Of a stretch of DNA of 64,000 bases, positions 35,610 through 42,805 are shown in pieces. The translations under genes were made by a program, and so were the position numbers. The DNA is taken from NCBI RefSeq assembly GCF_000702625.1, contig NZ_JNIS01000001.1:1498501-1562500 (forward strand), in the 5' to 3' direction. Every line of letters begins with the position of its first letter. Position 1 is the first letter of the stretch. A model generated the notes under the pieces. That model made no database searches, was not told the origin of the DNA, and worked only from the letters and a program-made list of their open reading frames with translations. Origin of the DNA: Exiguobacterium oxidotolerans JCM 12280. Its GTDB lineage: Bacteria > Bacillota > Bacilli > Exiguobacteriales > Exiguobacteriaceae.

Positions 35610-36545
35610 TCACCACGGTAACTTCGCATTTTTTATCTGATTCTCCCACAACCCCCGTATCTCTTCGAGGACACCCATCGACAACTCACCTTCGGATGCA
35701 GATAGGTTGTGCTGCAATTGTTTACTGTTTTTAGCTCCAGGTATCGTCGTCGATACCTCTTCGTACGAAAGAATATATTGTAATGCCGCTTGCACCATCG
35801 ACGGGTCTTGACCGAGGATACTGCGAACATTTTCAACTAACGCAGCTCTTTTCTCGATGTCTTCATCGCTCCAGCGATCCCGAATTCCACTGAATATACT
35901 GTGTCGATCATACTTTCCCGTTAACCAACCCGAATCCAGCGGAATCTTAGCAATGATTCCGACTCCTTGTTGATGGGCTGATTTCATCGCCATTGCAGGT
36001 TCCTGATGAAACATATTGAACATCACTTCAATGACCTGGCTGTTTGTACGATGCAAGAGTTCTTTCACTTCTTTTCCCGTATCGACCGAAGCACCGAAGG
36101 CCCGAATTTTACCTTCCGTTTTTAATCGTTCGAGTAATTCAAACTGTGGAGATTCACTCGTCAATGTCGCAAACGAAGGGTTATGCAGTAAAAGACAATC
36201 CAGATAGTCTGTTTGTAATCGACGTAGGCTGTTTTCGACTGATAACAAGAGCTGTTTCGGTTCAAAATTTTGCTCTCCATTTGAATGATGCCCGCATTTA
36301 CTGCTAATCACGATTTGATCCCGTTTTCCTTTGACTGCTTTCCCAATCAATTCTTCGCTTTTTCCAGCTCCATAATTAGGTGCCGTATCAAAAAAGGTAC
36401 ACTCTTCATCGATTGCTTGCTCGACTAACCGTACCGCATCCGAGTCGGCCATTTCACCCCAATCTTTTTCATTGCCTAACTGCCATGCACCAAAACCAAT
36501 TTCCGAGACTTCGATTCCGGTATTTCCTAATAATCGTGTTTTCAT
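35610..36545 (-). CDS. aldo/keto reductase
   Basis: 311 residues, NADPH-dependent (beta/alpha)8 oxidoreductase. GNTGIEVSEIGFGAWQLG at the start, catalytic FFDTAPNYGAGKSEELIG (Asp and Tyr), QIVISSKCG (Lys) and DYLDCLLLHNPS (His), then VSTTIPGAKNSKQLQHNL for cofactor binding. The ATG at 36545 aligns with the family start and has GGGTGAGAAG upstream; the longer frame to 36611 would cover the terminator side. Single gene; substrate unknown. Confidence 0.9.
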   Translation of the reverse strand: MKTRLLGNTGIEVSEIGFGAWQLGNEKDWGEMADSDAVRLVEQAIDEECTFFDTAPNYGAGKSEELIGKAVKGKRDQIVISSKCGHHSNGEQNFEPKQLLLSVENSLRRLQTDYLDCLLLHNPSFATLTSESPQFELLERLKTEGKIRAFGASVDTGKEVKELLHRTNSQVIEVMFNMFHQEPAMAMKSAHQQGVGIIAKIPLDSGWLTGKYDRHSIFSGIRDRWSDEDIEKRAALVENVRSILGQDPSMVQAALQYILSYEEVSTTIPGAKNSKQLQHNLSASEGELSMGVLEEIRGLWENQIKNAKLPW

Positions 36546-36619
36546 GGTTCTTCTCACCCTTCCTCTTCTTATGATTGTCATCAGTAAATTTCCTTGGTCT
36601 ATTACTTCCATGCATCAGA

Positions 36620-36654
36620 TAATAAAAGACGGTCATCTATGACCGTCTTTTATC
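36620..36654 (-). terminator. terminator of the DUF4230 gene
   Basis: AAAAGACGGTCA (36624-36635) / TGACCGTCTTTT (36640-36651), tight 4-nt loop, directly after the stop at 36661. Confidence 0.85.
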
Positions 36655-36660
36655 ATTCAT

Positions 36661-37254
36661 TCAGTAAAGTTCAATCGTCACATCGTCATACCCGTTTGTT
36701 TTAAGGAAAGAGGTTAATAGTTTTTTGATTCGTTCATCTGCTTCTTTCAAAAAACCCTGCTCGATTTTTTCCTCTTCAATTTTTCTTTTTTCTTTATTAA
36801 TGTCATCGAAAATCTGCTGGGATTGATAGTCAGAAAAAATATTCCCTTTGACATCCGTTACCTTGGCTGTATCTGTATCCGCTACATTATCAAGAATCGT
36901 CGCATTCGGAACCTTAACGTATAATTGCTTTGCTGTTTCGTCATAAGAGATCTGTAATTTCGAAAGGTCCGTTCCCGCTTTTAAATAACCATCATATTCA
37001 ATTAGTTTGATTGCCTCTGCTAGCTTCATGTCGGTGAACGGTACCTTTTTACTGCTTCGACTGACTATGACCTTGCTGTATTCATATTTCAAAGTAGTCC
37101 ATTCCGATAATTCTACTAACCGTTCTTTTACAAGAGCAGTGTCAGAGCTTTTAGTCGTAGAAAAGAGAGAAGGTTTGAAATAGAAAACGGCTCCCGCACC
37201 AATCACTCCGAGAATTAATAAAACAACAAACATATTCATGATTAGTTTCTTCAT
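36661..37254 (-). CDS. membrane-anchored DUF4230 protein
   Basis: 197 residues. An N-terminal helix (MFVVLLILGVIGAGAVFYF) anchors it; the outer part has the DUF4230 features LVELSEWTTLKYEYSKVIV, AEAIKLIEYDGYLKAGTDLS and KQLYVKVPNATILDNV, then an amphipathic C-terminal helix with KIEEEKIEQGFLKEADERIK. Function unknown; the family is common in Firmicutes. AAGGAGATTTTACAG precedes the ATG. Confidence 0.82.
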   Translation of the reverse strand: MKKLIMNMFVVLLILGVIGAGAVFYFKPSLFSTTKSSDTALVKERLVELSEWTTLKYEYSKVIVSRSSKKVPFTDMKLAEAIKLIEYDGYLKAGTDLSKLQISYDETAKQLYVKVPNATILDNVADTDTAKVTDVKGNIFSDYQSQQIFDDINKEKRKIEEEKIEQGFLKEADERIKKLLTSFLKTNGYDDVTIELY

Positions 37255-37321
37255 CTGTAAAATCTCCTTAAGTCTGTATCATTACACTCCTGGCATAGAG
37301 AATATGTCAAAATTTCGTTAA

Positions 37322-37361
37322 AAAGAGGTGAAGTAATCAATATCAATCACCTCACCTCTTG
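37322..37361 (-). terminator. terminator of the glycine-zipper-like protein gene
   Basis: AAGAGGTGA (37323-37331) / TCACCTCTT (37352-37360); on the minus strand a T run follows. Confidence 0.7.
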
Positions 37362-37364
37362 AGT

Positions 37365-37847
37365 TTATACTTCTTGATACTGACTGGATTCCATCGCTCG
37401 TTTACATACCGCATAACACTCTTCGATATGTGCATTTCCCAAGTATTTCATCGCCCCAAAGCTGATTCCGGCCGAGACAGCCTGACCCACAAAAGGAACG
37501 TACTTCGTGACTTGTTTGATTGCCATTTTAGCTCCCATTTTTTTCAGTAACTGCGCCACTACTGTTTTTGTAATGTACTTACCCACTAGTTCACTACCGA
37601 CTGAAGAAATGATAATCGCAAGTCTTCCTTTTATTTCAGAATCGAGCTGATCAATCTGCTCAGGGGATAGTCCAAACTTTCGGTTAATCGCAGGAAGAAG
37701 CTCCATCATGATGACAACATCCGCTCCGACATCTGCCCCGGGAATCGGCACGACCGCTGCGGCGGCTGAAGCCGATGCTCGTTTATTCACCATTGCGTTA
37801 CACTCTGCTTTAATACGATCTAACTCTGAAATAGAAATAGGTAACAT
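37365..37847 (-). CDS. DUF697-like helical membrane-associated protein
   Basis: 160 residues. The N-terminal part RIKAECNAMVNKRASASAAA, AAVVPIPGADVGADVVIMME and LPAINRKFGLSPEQIDQLDS matches the small-residue-rich helices of DUF697/EcsC-type proteins, often fused to or next to GTPases; a second Ala/Gly segment is AVSAGISFGAMKYLG. No GTPase is adjacent here. AGGGGGAAATAAC-ATG (GGGGG site). Confidence 0.65.
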   Translation of the reverse strand: MLPISISELDRIKAECNAMVNKRASASAAAAVVPIPGADVGADVVIMMELLPAINRKFGLSPEQIDQLDSEIKGRLAIIISSVGSELVGKYITKTVVAQLLKKMGAKMAIKQVTKYVPFVGQAVSAGISFGAMKYLGNAHIEECYAVCKRAMESSQYQEV

Positions 37848-38167
37848 GTTATTTCCCCCGGTCCTTAAATTAATTTCTATACTAATAAAAGATAGAATTT
37901 CATAATAAGTATCGGTTTCATTCCTTAATTTTACAACGGTTTTTTATTATTTACTGTCAATAGTGATTTATTCGTAATACCTCAAACCTTACGAACATAA
38001 TGCTTATAAAAAAGATTACTTACTAACTACTATGTAACAGTCGCTGCTCATTTTTTTATTCAGAGGTATCATACTGATGTATCTTTCCGCTCATTCACTG
38101 CCGTTTCTAAAACGTACTCTTTTAAATTTTCCTTCTTTGTTTCAATAATGACTACATACTACATACA
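37848..38167. other. AT-rich gap with a possible gene remnant
   Basis: No complete gene seen. A short minus-strand open stretch ending at 38069 reads like real coding sequence (IETKKENLKEYVLETAVNER) but is cut by a stop upstream (near 38150) and has no start, so it may be a decayed gene. The stretch 37990-38060 shows nothing. Confidence 0.4.
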
Positions 38168-38218
38168 TAAGAAAGACCATCTGAAACGCTTCTTAACGTT
38201 TGAAATGGTCTTTCTTAT
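38168..38218 (-). terminator. apparent native rlmH terminator, displaced by the insertion
   Basis: AAGAAAGACCAT (38169-38180) / ATGGTCTTTCTT (38205-38216) with an inner AAACG/CGTTT. On the minus strand it starts 12 bp after the EPYHK-stop remnant at 38228-38245, the normal place for an rlmH terminator. No comparable hairpin follows the intact rlmH stop at 40334 for more than 200 bp. Confidence 0.75.
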
Positions 38219-38227
38219 CAACTCTAT

Positions 38228-38245
38228 TCACTTATGATACGGTTC
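38228..38245 (-). repeat. attachment-site repeat, distal copy (rlmH 3'-end duplicate)
   Basis: Minus strand GAACCGTATCATAAGTGA: 16 of 18 bases equal the 3' end of rlmH (40334-40351) and it encodes the same EPYHK-stop. It agrees with the staphylococcal SCC att core (GAAGC-x-TATCATAA-x-T-x-A). Overlapped by the palindrome GATACGG-TTCT-CCGTATC (38236-38253). Confidence 0.8.
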
Positions 38246-38278
38246 TCCGTATCGCATCTAAATGAGGTTTTAGTTGAA

Positions 38279-38315
38279 TTAATTGCCAGTTTTCACAATA
38301 AAACTTTGCAATTAA
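38279..38315. repeat. hairpin near the inner left end of the insert
   Basis: TTAATTGC-c-AGTTTT / AAAACT-tt-GCAATTAA (38279-38315). Could be a transcription stop or part of the element's end structure. The rest of 38316-38509 shows nothing. Confidence 0.5.
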
Positions 38316-38509
38316 TATTTTGACTTCTTTATAAATCATTTTGTCTTGTAGAAACTAATATACTCAGACCACGCCCTTGTCCATAATTCCATATTTCAGC
38401 TTACGGATATGTATTTTTTGGAAAATGAAAAACTCTTTCTTTCAATAGTTCAATAGCAACTATGGCCATTTGCCTTAGTTTCCTGTCACATATACTTTTT
38501 TATATTTAG

Positions 38510-38523
38510 TTGTAGTACTACAA
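38510..38523. promoter_or_regulatory. perfect 14-bp palindrome upstream of the antitoxin gene
   Basis: TTGTAGTACTACAA, 56 bp before a tiny leader frame and 218 bp before the antitoxin start. A candidate operator; no binding protein can be assigned. Confidence 0.4.
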
Positions 38524-38578
38524 TCAGAACTAAAGAAAAACAAAGGAACTCTACATAATTTTTTCAAGGAGAAATATC

Positions 38579-38623
38579 ATGGTAGATCAACTTAATGAAT
38601 TTAATTGTAATAGCCAATTCTAA
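38579..38623 (+). CDS. possible 14-residue leader peptide
   Basis: ATG at 38579 (TCAAGGAGAAATATC upstream, a strong ribosome binding site) to TAA at 38623 encodes MVDQLNEFNCNSQF. It precedes the antitoxin gene by 118 bp. The good site suggests either a leader peptide or the decayed start of a former gene. Confidence 0.35.
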   Translation: MVDQLNEFNCNSQF

Positions 38624-38740
38624 TGTTATTATGTGTATTTTCATCAAGATGCTATTATAAACGTCAAAATACATCTAGCTTTTCAAAAACAATTAGTTAT
38701 TGTATCATTAAAGAACAACAATTAAAAGGAGGAGGTAAAT

Positions 38741-39424
38741 ATGGACTCAACAACTGCAAAAGATGTTTCAGCATATTTAGTTAGCAGTCCTGAATGCTAT
38801 TTTGGTAATTCTTTTGATGGAAATATGAAATTACAAAAACTTCTCGTATTTTCTAACTTAATTCACTATACTCAACATCAAAAGTTTTTATTCGATGAAG
38901 ATATGTATGCTTTTAAAAATGGTATCGTTGTCGAAGATATTAGAATCCCTTTTCAAAATGACTATTTTGAATTTACAACTGCATTAGAAAATTTAAATCC
39001 AGTTTTTGATGAAGCACAGCTTTCATCGATTAATATGAGTATTGATATATTCAATAAATTAAGTGCAAAAGAACTTTCTGATTTGCATCATGAATTACAA
39101 ACTTGGAATATTAAATTTAACAAATCAAGATTAGGTAGTCATTATATTAAAGATTTAAGCTTAATCAAACACGAGGATATATTCGAAGATGACATAGAAA
39201 AACTGAAAAAAGTTATTTCTAGTTATAATTCAAATAGAGATGATCGAATAATTTTTGAAGTTATTAACGACGTTACGTTTTACTATGATCCATCAGAAAT
39301 CTCTTTAGACGATAATCCTGAGTTTATGGACTATCTTGAAACAGTTTCAAGAAGTGTAGGAAATGGCGAAGACTACACATTCTTTTTATCTTATGACGTA
39401 GATCAAGGGTTGTACTATTATTAA
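38741..39424 (+). CDS. Panacea (DUF4065/SocA-like) domain antitoxin
   Basis: 227 residues. Residues about 5-75 show the Panacea pattern: TAKDVSAYLVSS, then NMKLQKLLVFSNLIHYTQHQ, FDEDMYAFKNGIVVEDIRIP. Panacea proteins are antitoxins that neutralise many unrelated toxin families. The C-terminal about 60 residues (EVINDVTFYYDPSEISLDDN...) are an extension probably specific to its toxin. AAAAGGAGGAGGTAAAT precedes the ATG. Clearly AT-rich compared with the chromosome. Its 3' end overlaps the toxin-like frame. Family call is confident; antitoxin activity here is inferred from that. Confidence 0.85.
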   Translation: MDSTTAKDVSAYLVSSPECYFGNSFDGNMKLQKLLVFSNLIHYTQHQKFLFDEDMYAFKNGIVVEDIRIPFQNDYFEFTTALENLNPVFDEAQLSSINMSIDIFNKLSAKELSDLHHELQTWNIKFNKSRLGSHYIKDLSLIKHEDIFEDDIEKLKKVISSYNSNRDDRIIFEVINDVTFYYDPSEISLDDNPEFMDYLETVSRSVGNGEDYTFFLSYDVDQGLYYY

Positions 39425-39824
39425 TTTTGGATTAGGTCTTCTTCTCCGATTACCTTTCGCTGATAATGGTGTTCTTTCTGGTAAAAGAACCTTCTTAGTA
39501 ATTGGAGAAGAAGATGGATACATATTATTACTTAACGTTAGTTCTACAATAGGAAAAGAACATAAATTATTACTAGATTCAAATGAAGAAATTATAAAAT
39601 ATAACCCACCTTTCAGAGTCCCTTCATTTGTTAAATTCGATGCACTTTATAAAGTTGAAAAATGTGATGATTTAAAAAACTGTATTTTATCTCGTAGTCG
39701 AACAATTGATAATACTGAGTTTGAAAGATTACAGTCACTTTATCTCGCGTACATTGAAGATAAAACAATTCCTTGTTCAACTACTACAGTACGTCAACTT
39801 AGAAAATATCTTACAACAAGCTGA
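39417..39824 (+). CDS. toxin-like protein (possibly PemK/MazF-like) with non-standard start
   Basis: The open frame runs from a stop at 39399 to TGA at 39824, in the +1 frame relative to the antitoxin, and contains no ATG, GTG or TTG before residue 20 of the conserved part. The best candidate start is ATT at 39417, overlapping the antitoxin stop by 8 bp, with AAGGG 7 nt upstream. The protein (FGLGLLLRLPFADNGVLSGK, RTFLVIGEEDGYILLLNVSS, NPPFRVPSFVKFDALYKVEK) has the PF...GKR-x-x-LVI and S-x-x-GKEH layout of PemK-like small barrels. Intact to the end, so not obviously decayed. Translation may need coupling or frameshifting. Identification as toxin rests on pairing with a Panacea gene. Confidence 0.65.
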   Translation: MINFGLGLLLRLPFADNGVLSGKRTFLVIGEEDGYILLLNVSSTIGKEHKLLLDSNEEIIKYNPPFRVPSFVKFDALYKVEKCDDLKNCILSRSRTIDNTEFERLQSLYLAYIEDKTIPCSTTTVRQLRKYLTTS

Positions 39825-39873
39825 TTATAGAATTAAGATATGGTAATTAATTTACCCTTACTTTTACGTGATA

Positions 39874-39932
39874 AGCACAGCAACTATCCAACTATCCCAA
39901 GTTTTTAGATAGTTGGATAGTTGCTGTGCTTT
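39874..39932. terminator. 23-bp perfect hairpin after the toxin-like gene
   Basis: AGCACAGCAACTATCC... (39874-39896) pairs without mismatch with 39908-39930 around an 11-nt loop. TTTG follows on the plus strand, so it may terminate the antitoxin-toxin transcript, though the stem is far longer than needed. Confidence 0.65.
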
Positions 39933-40333
39933 GAATACTTAACTAAAATACGCAAAACTTCTTATGCTGTTTGAACTAAGCCTCATAATGTCCATATCAC
40001 TACCTCATCAACATTGTGTAAGAATCACATTTGTATTGCAAAGTACATAAGTAATACCCCGTAAAAATTGGAATTGCATGTCCAACTCTTCCGGGGCAGT
40101 TCAAATGGAAAATTTTTATTAGTGTCCATCATTCAGGCTAAGTTCAAATTACAGACGAAGGTTTTCACATAAAAGATATTGGATTTGATTTAAAACTATA
40201 AAAAATTAAAAAAAGAAATAATAAAATACCCTCGTTAATTATAAAAACCACTTTATACACTTCAGATATTTATCTAAATAGAGATAACACTTTCTGTGAT
40301 AAAGAAATCATACTATCTTTATTTTCATCTCAC
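39933..40333. other. gene-free inner right part of the insert
   Basis: No intact gene. One interrupted hairpin (CCCCG...TTGGA...TCCAA...CGGGG, about 40055-40098) and short open stretches such as ITDEGFHIKDIGFDLKL (40148-40200), which look like decayed coding sequence. No strong terminator follows rlmH here. Confidence 0.45.
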
Positions 40334-40351
40334 TTACTTATGGTACGGTTC
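40334..40351 (-). repeat. attachment-site repeat, rlmH-proximal copy
   Basis: Minus strand GAACCGTACCATAAGTAA, the last five codons and stop of rlmH. Partner of 38228-38245. Confidence 0.8.
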
Positions 40352-40813
40352 ATTCCGATTAATCCGATATGCCCGGTAAATCTGTTCACAGAGAATCATC
40401 TTCATCAATTGATGCGGAAACGTCATCTTCGAAAATGAAATCGTATCGTTTGCCCGCTTCATGACTTCCGGTGCGAGACCAAGTGATCCGCCGATGACAA
40501 ACGCGATTTTGCTCTTGCCGTACGTCGCCAGTCGGTCGAGTTCTGTTGCAAACTGTTCACTTGTCCGTTGCTTTCCTTCGATAGCAAGTGCGTAGACATG
40601 AACATCCGGTCCAATCTTCGCTAAAATCCGTTCGCCCTCTTTTTTCTTCACTTGTTGCATCTCGGCGTCACTTAATTGTTCCGGTGCTTTTTCGTCCGGC
40701 ACTTCGATTTCTTGAATCGAACAATAGGCGCCAAGCCGTTTCGTATATTCGGCAATCCCTTGCTTCAAGTACTTCTCTTTCAGCTTTCCGACCGTGATAA
40801 TGGTAATTTGCAT
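40334..40813 (-). CDS. rlmH: 23S rRNA (pseudouridine-1915 N3) methyltransferase RlmH
   Basis: 159 residues, exactly the family size. SPOUT-class methyltransferase: [20 protein letters not shown] at the start, [10 protein letters not shown], and the knot region [40 protein letters not shown], ending PYHK. Methylates pseudouridine 1915 of 23S rRNA. The ATG at 40813 fits the conserved start. Its 3' end is a known integration hotspot (orfX in staphylococci), and is duplicated 2.1 kb downstream here. Confidence 0.97.
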   Translation of the reverse strand: MQITIITVGKLKEKYLKQGIAEYTKRLGAYCSIQEIEVPDEKAPEQLSDAEMQQVKKKEGERILAKIGPDVHVYALAIEGKQRTSEQFATELDRLATYGKSKIAFVIGGSLGLAPEVMKRANDTISFSKMTFPHQLMKMILCEQIYRAYRINRNEPYHK

Positions 40814-40847
40814 CATTTTTCTCGCTTTCTGACAGAAAATTCAGGAG

Positions 40848-41136
40848 TTATCCACAGAGTTATCCACATGTCCACATGTTGATAATTATTTTTTGCTTGA
40901 CACAAGATATGTTGCGGGCTGATCACAGTACTCACAAGTGACGGTTTTTTCTGAATTCACTTCTTCCAAAATCGGGTATTCTTCCGTTTCATCAACGACT
41001 TCGTCAAGTGCTAACTCGACATGTTCCAAGCAGACATATTTATCCACAGGTCTTCTCCTCCTTTTTAGTTATCCACATTTATCCGCTACCAGTATAACAA
41101 AAATCGGCTTCTTCAACCGCTTAAAAGTTATCCACA
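40848..41136 (+). promoter_or_regulatory. cluster of five perfect DnaA boxes
   Basis: TTATCCACA occurs, all on the plus strand, at 40848-40856, 40860-40868, 41040-41048, 41069-41077 and 41128-41136; a one-mismatch box lies on the other strand at 40877-40885. They flank and overlap the CxxH/CxxC gene, two of them 3 bp apart. Such density outside oriC matches the DnaA-box clusters described in B. subtilis, which titrate DnaA or use it for gene control. Confidence 0.8.
40886..41047 (-). CDS. CxxH/CxxC protein (BA_5709 type)
   Basis: 53 residues from GTG at 41047 (AAAGGAGGAGAAGACCT upstream) to TAA at 40886: MDKYVCLEHVELALDEVVDE, ..., TVTCEYCDQPATYLVSSKK. The C-x-x-H and C-x-x-C pairs give a mini zinc-ribbon, the defining feature of the small CxxH/CxxC family found beside rlmH in many Bacillales. 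Function unknown. Its start codon lies inside a DnaA box and another box covers the end of its promoter region. Confidence 0.85.
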   Translation of the reverse strand: MDKYVCLEHVELALDEVVDETEEYPILEEVNSEKTVTCEYCDQPATYLVSSKK

Positions 41137-41191
41137 TGGTTGCGCCAAATGGTATTCTCGCTTCTTTTCGTTCCATGATTAACCTGCTGCT

Positions 41192-41340
41192 CATCGTGTC
41201 GGCTGCACGCGACTCCTACAGGAAAAAGCACGGCTCGTCCGTGCTGTCAGAGGAAAACGAGACCCTGGCATCTGCCGTCAGGCAAGAAGCCAACGGCTCG
41301 TTCCTCGCCTGAGGAAAGCGCGTGACAGCAAGACACGATG
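41192..41340 (+). repeat. dispersed structured repeat, copy 3
   Basis: Outer arms CATCGTGTC/GACACGATG and CACGCG/CGCGTG; core GACTCCTACAGGAAAAAGCA, inner hairpin AGCACGG/CCGTGCT, then GTCAGAGGAAAACGAGACCC, a GGC/GCC arm, and AACGGCTCGTTCCTCGCC. Here GAGGA..ACGAG pairs CTCGT..TCCTC where the other copies have GAGGC..GCAAG with CTTGC..GCCTC, and AGG/CCT replaces GGG/CCC: compensatory changes. Confidence 0.88.
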
Positions 41341-41361
41341 AAAAACACAATCCATTCCTCA

Positions 41362-41394
41362 CAAAAAAACTACCCGTACATGTACGAGTAGTTA
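41362..41394 (-). terminator. htrA terminator
   Basis: ACTACCCGTAC (41369-41379) / GTACGAGTAGT (41382-41392), followed on the minus strand by seven T. Confidence 0.88.
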
Positions 41395-41405
41395 ATCTGA
41401 ATCTG

Positions 41406-42698
41406 TTATTGCACCGTCGCCGCTTGTGCCGACAACTTCACATCAAGGGACTGTTTATCCCCATTCCGGTAGAACGTCACTTTGACGGTCTGTCCGACTT
41501 TCGCATCACGGTACAGGACACTCTTGAGATCTGCGAATGAATTAATCTTTGTCCCGTCGATTTCGACGATGACGTCATTTGCTTTCATCCCTGCTTTTTC
41601 TGCTCCACTGTTGTTCGTCAGACCGACGACGACGATTCCTTTCGTCACGTCACTCGGCAGTTTCAGGCGGTCCTCACGGTAGCCGCTCGGGAACTCTTGA
41701 ACGTCCCGAATCTGAATCCCGAGTTGCGGGCGAATGACTTCACCGTTCTGTTCGAGGTCACGCATGATCGGTAACGCTTCGTTGATCGGAATCGCAAAAC
41801 CGACGCCTTCGACGCTTGCTTCCGCAATCTTCATCGAGTTGATGCCGATTAATTGACCGGATGTATTGATCAGTGCTCCGCCTGAGTTACCGGGATTGAT
41901 CGCCGCGTCCGTCTGAATGACTTCCGTGTTGAAGTCCTGCTGCCCATCCTTGTTCGTATCGACCGGCACCGTCCGTTCCTGGGCACTGATGACACCACGC
42001 GTAACCGAGTTTGCGAAGATCCCGAGCGGGTTCCCGATCGCGAGGACCGTTTCACCGGCACGTAACGTATCGGAGTCACCGATTTTCGCGACCTGTGTCA
42101 CTTTTGCTGCATCGATGGATAAGACGGCTAAATCATACGTCGGATCTTCGCCGAGGACTTTCGCTTCGAGCGCCGTTCCGTCCGATAACGTGACAGACAA
42201 GCTGCTTGCCCCTTCAACGACGTGATAGTTCGTCACGACATAGGCTTTATTGCCATCTTTTTTATAGATGACGCCGGATCCTGCTCCTGTCTCTTGATCC
42301 GCACCGCGGAATGAACTTTGTAAGTTCGTCACACTGACGACGGCTTCTTTCGTTTTACTGACGGCACCGACGATATCATTCTCGGCTTCTGTCGCTGTCG
42401 TCGCTGCCTGTTCCGTCGTCGGCTCGGCTGGTGTCGGACTCGTCATTTGATCACGGGCAAAGGGCCAGGCGATCAAGGCAATCAGTAAGGCGCCGATGAC
42501 GCCACCGATTAAGCCGACAAAAAATGCTTTACCACCACCACCACGCTTACGTGGAGGTTCGTCTGTTTCTTCATATGGTTCACGATAAGGACTGACCGGT
42601 TCTTCTTCAGTCGGTCGTCGCGGTGGAAATCCGCTCTCCTCATCGGTCGATTGATTGATCTGTTCCGATTCATTCCGTGGTTCTTCAGGTCGATCCAT
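41406..42698 (-). CDS. htrA: HtrA-family membrane serine protease
   Basis: 430 residues. Cytoplasmic acidic, proline-rich N-terminus (about 55 residues), one membrane helix (AFFVGLIGGVIGALLIALIA), then an extracytoplasmic trypsin-like domain with the triad His in VVTNYHVVEG, Asp in DPTYDLAVLSI and Ser in AAINPGNSGGALIN, and a C-terminal PDZ domain (DVTKGIVVVGLTNNSGAEKA). Same position as yycK/htrC after the wal operon in B. subtilis. The ATG at 42698 has GGAGG 9 nt upstream. Quality control of exported proteins. Confidence 0.93.
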   Translation of the reverse strand: MDRPEEPRNESEQINQSTDEESGFPPRRPTEEEPVSPYREPYEETDEPPRKRGGGGKAFFVGLIGGVIGALLIALIAWPFARDQMTSPTPAEPTTEQAATTATEAENDIVGAVSKTKEAVVSVTNLQSSFRGADQETGAGSGVIYKKDGNKAYVVTNYHVVEGASSLSVTLSDGTALEAKVLGEDPTYDLAVLSIDAAKVTQVAKIGDSDTLRAGETVLAIGNPLGIFANSVTRGVISAQERTVPVDTNKDGQQDFNTEVIQTDAAINPGNSGGALINTSGQLIGINSMKIAEASVEGVGFAIPINEALPIMRDLEQNGEVIRPQLGIQIRDVQEFPSGYREDRLKLPSDVTKGIVVVGLTNNSGAEKAGMKANDVIVEIDGTKINSFADLKSVLYRDAKVGQTVKVTFYRNGDKQSLDVKLSAQAATVQ

Positions 42699-42737
42699 CG
42701 GCACATGCCTCCTTCATAAACTCTCTTTACACAAGTA

Positions 42738-42782
42738 TACCCCCATCACCTGGCAAGTTAGCCAAATGTGGGGGTCTTTTGA
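42738..42782. terminator. hairpin between walJ and htrA
   Basis: ACCCCCA/TGTGGGGGT with an inner TTGGCTAA/TTAGCCAA-like part and a short T run; partial read-through into htrA is possible. Confidence 0.55.
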
Positions 42783-42805
42783 GCATATTCAGTAATTTCC
42801 CATAA

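Larger units (their letters stand above)
38228..40351. mobile_element. SCC-like integrated element at the 3' end of rlmH, no recombinase
   Basis: A 2.1-kb AT-rich segment bounded by 18-bp direct repeats, both encoding the RlmH C-terminus. Insertion is in the last codons of rlmH, the site used by staphylococcal cassette chromosome (SCC) elements through Ccr serine recombinases. The insert carries a Panacea antitoxin gene and an overlapping toxin-like frame, several strong hairpins and no ccr gene, so it would be non-autonomous or a deletion remnant. The apparent rlmH terminator lies outside the distal repeat. Confidence 0.72.

Noticed and set aside
38069-38150. Short minus-strand coding-like stretch
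   Set aside because: No start codon and an upstream stop; at most a fragment, so not listed as a gene.
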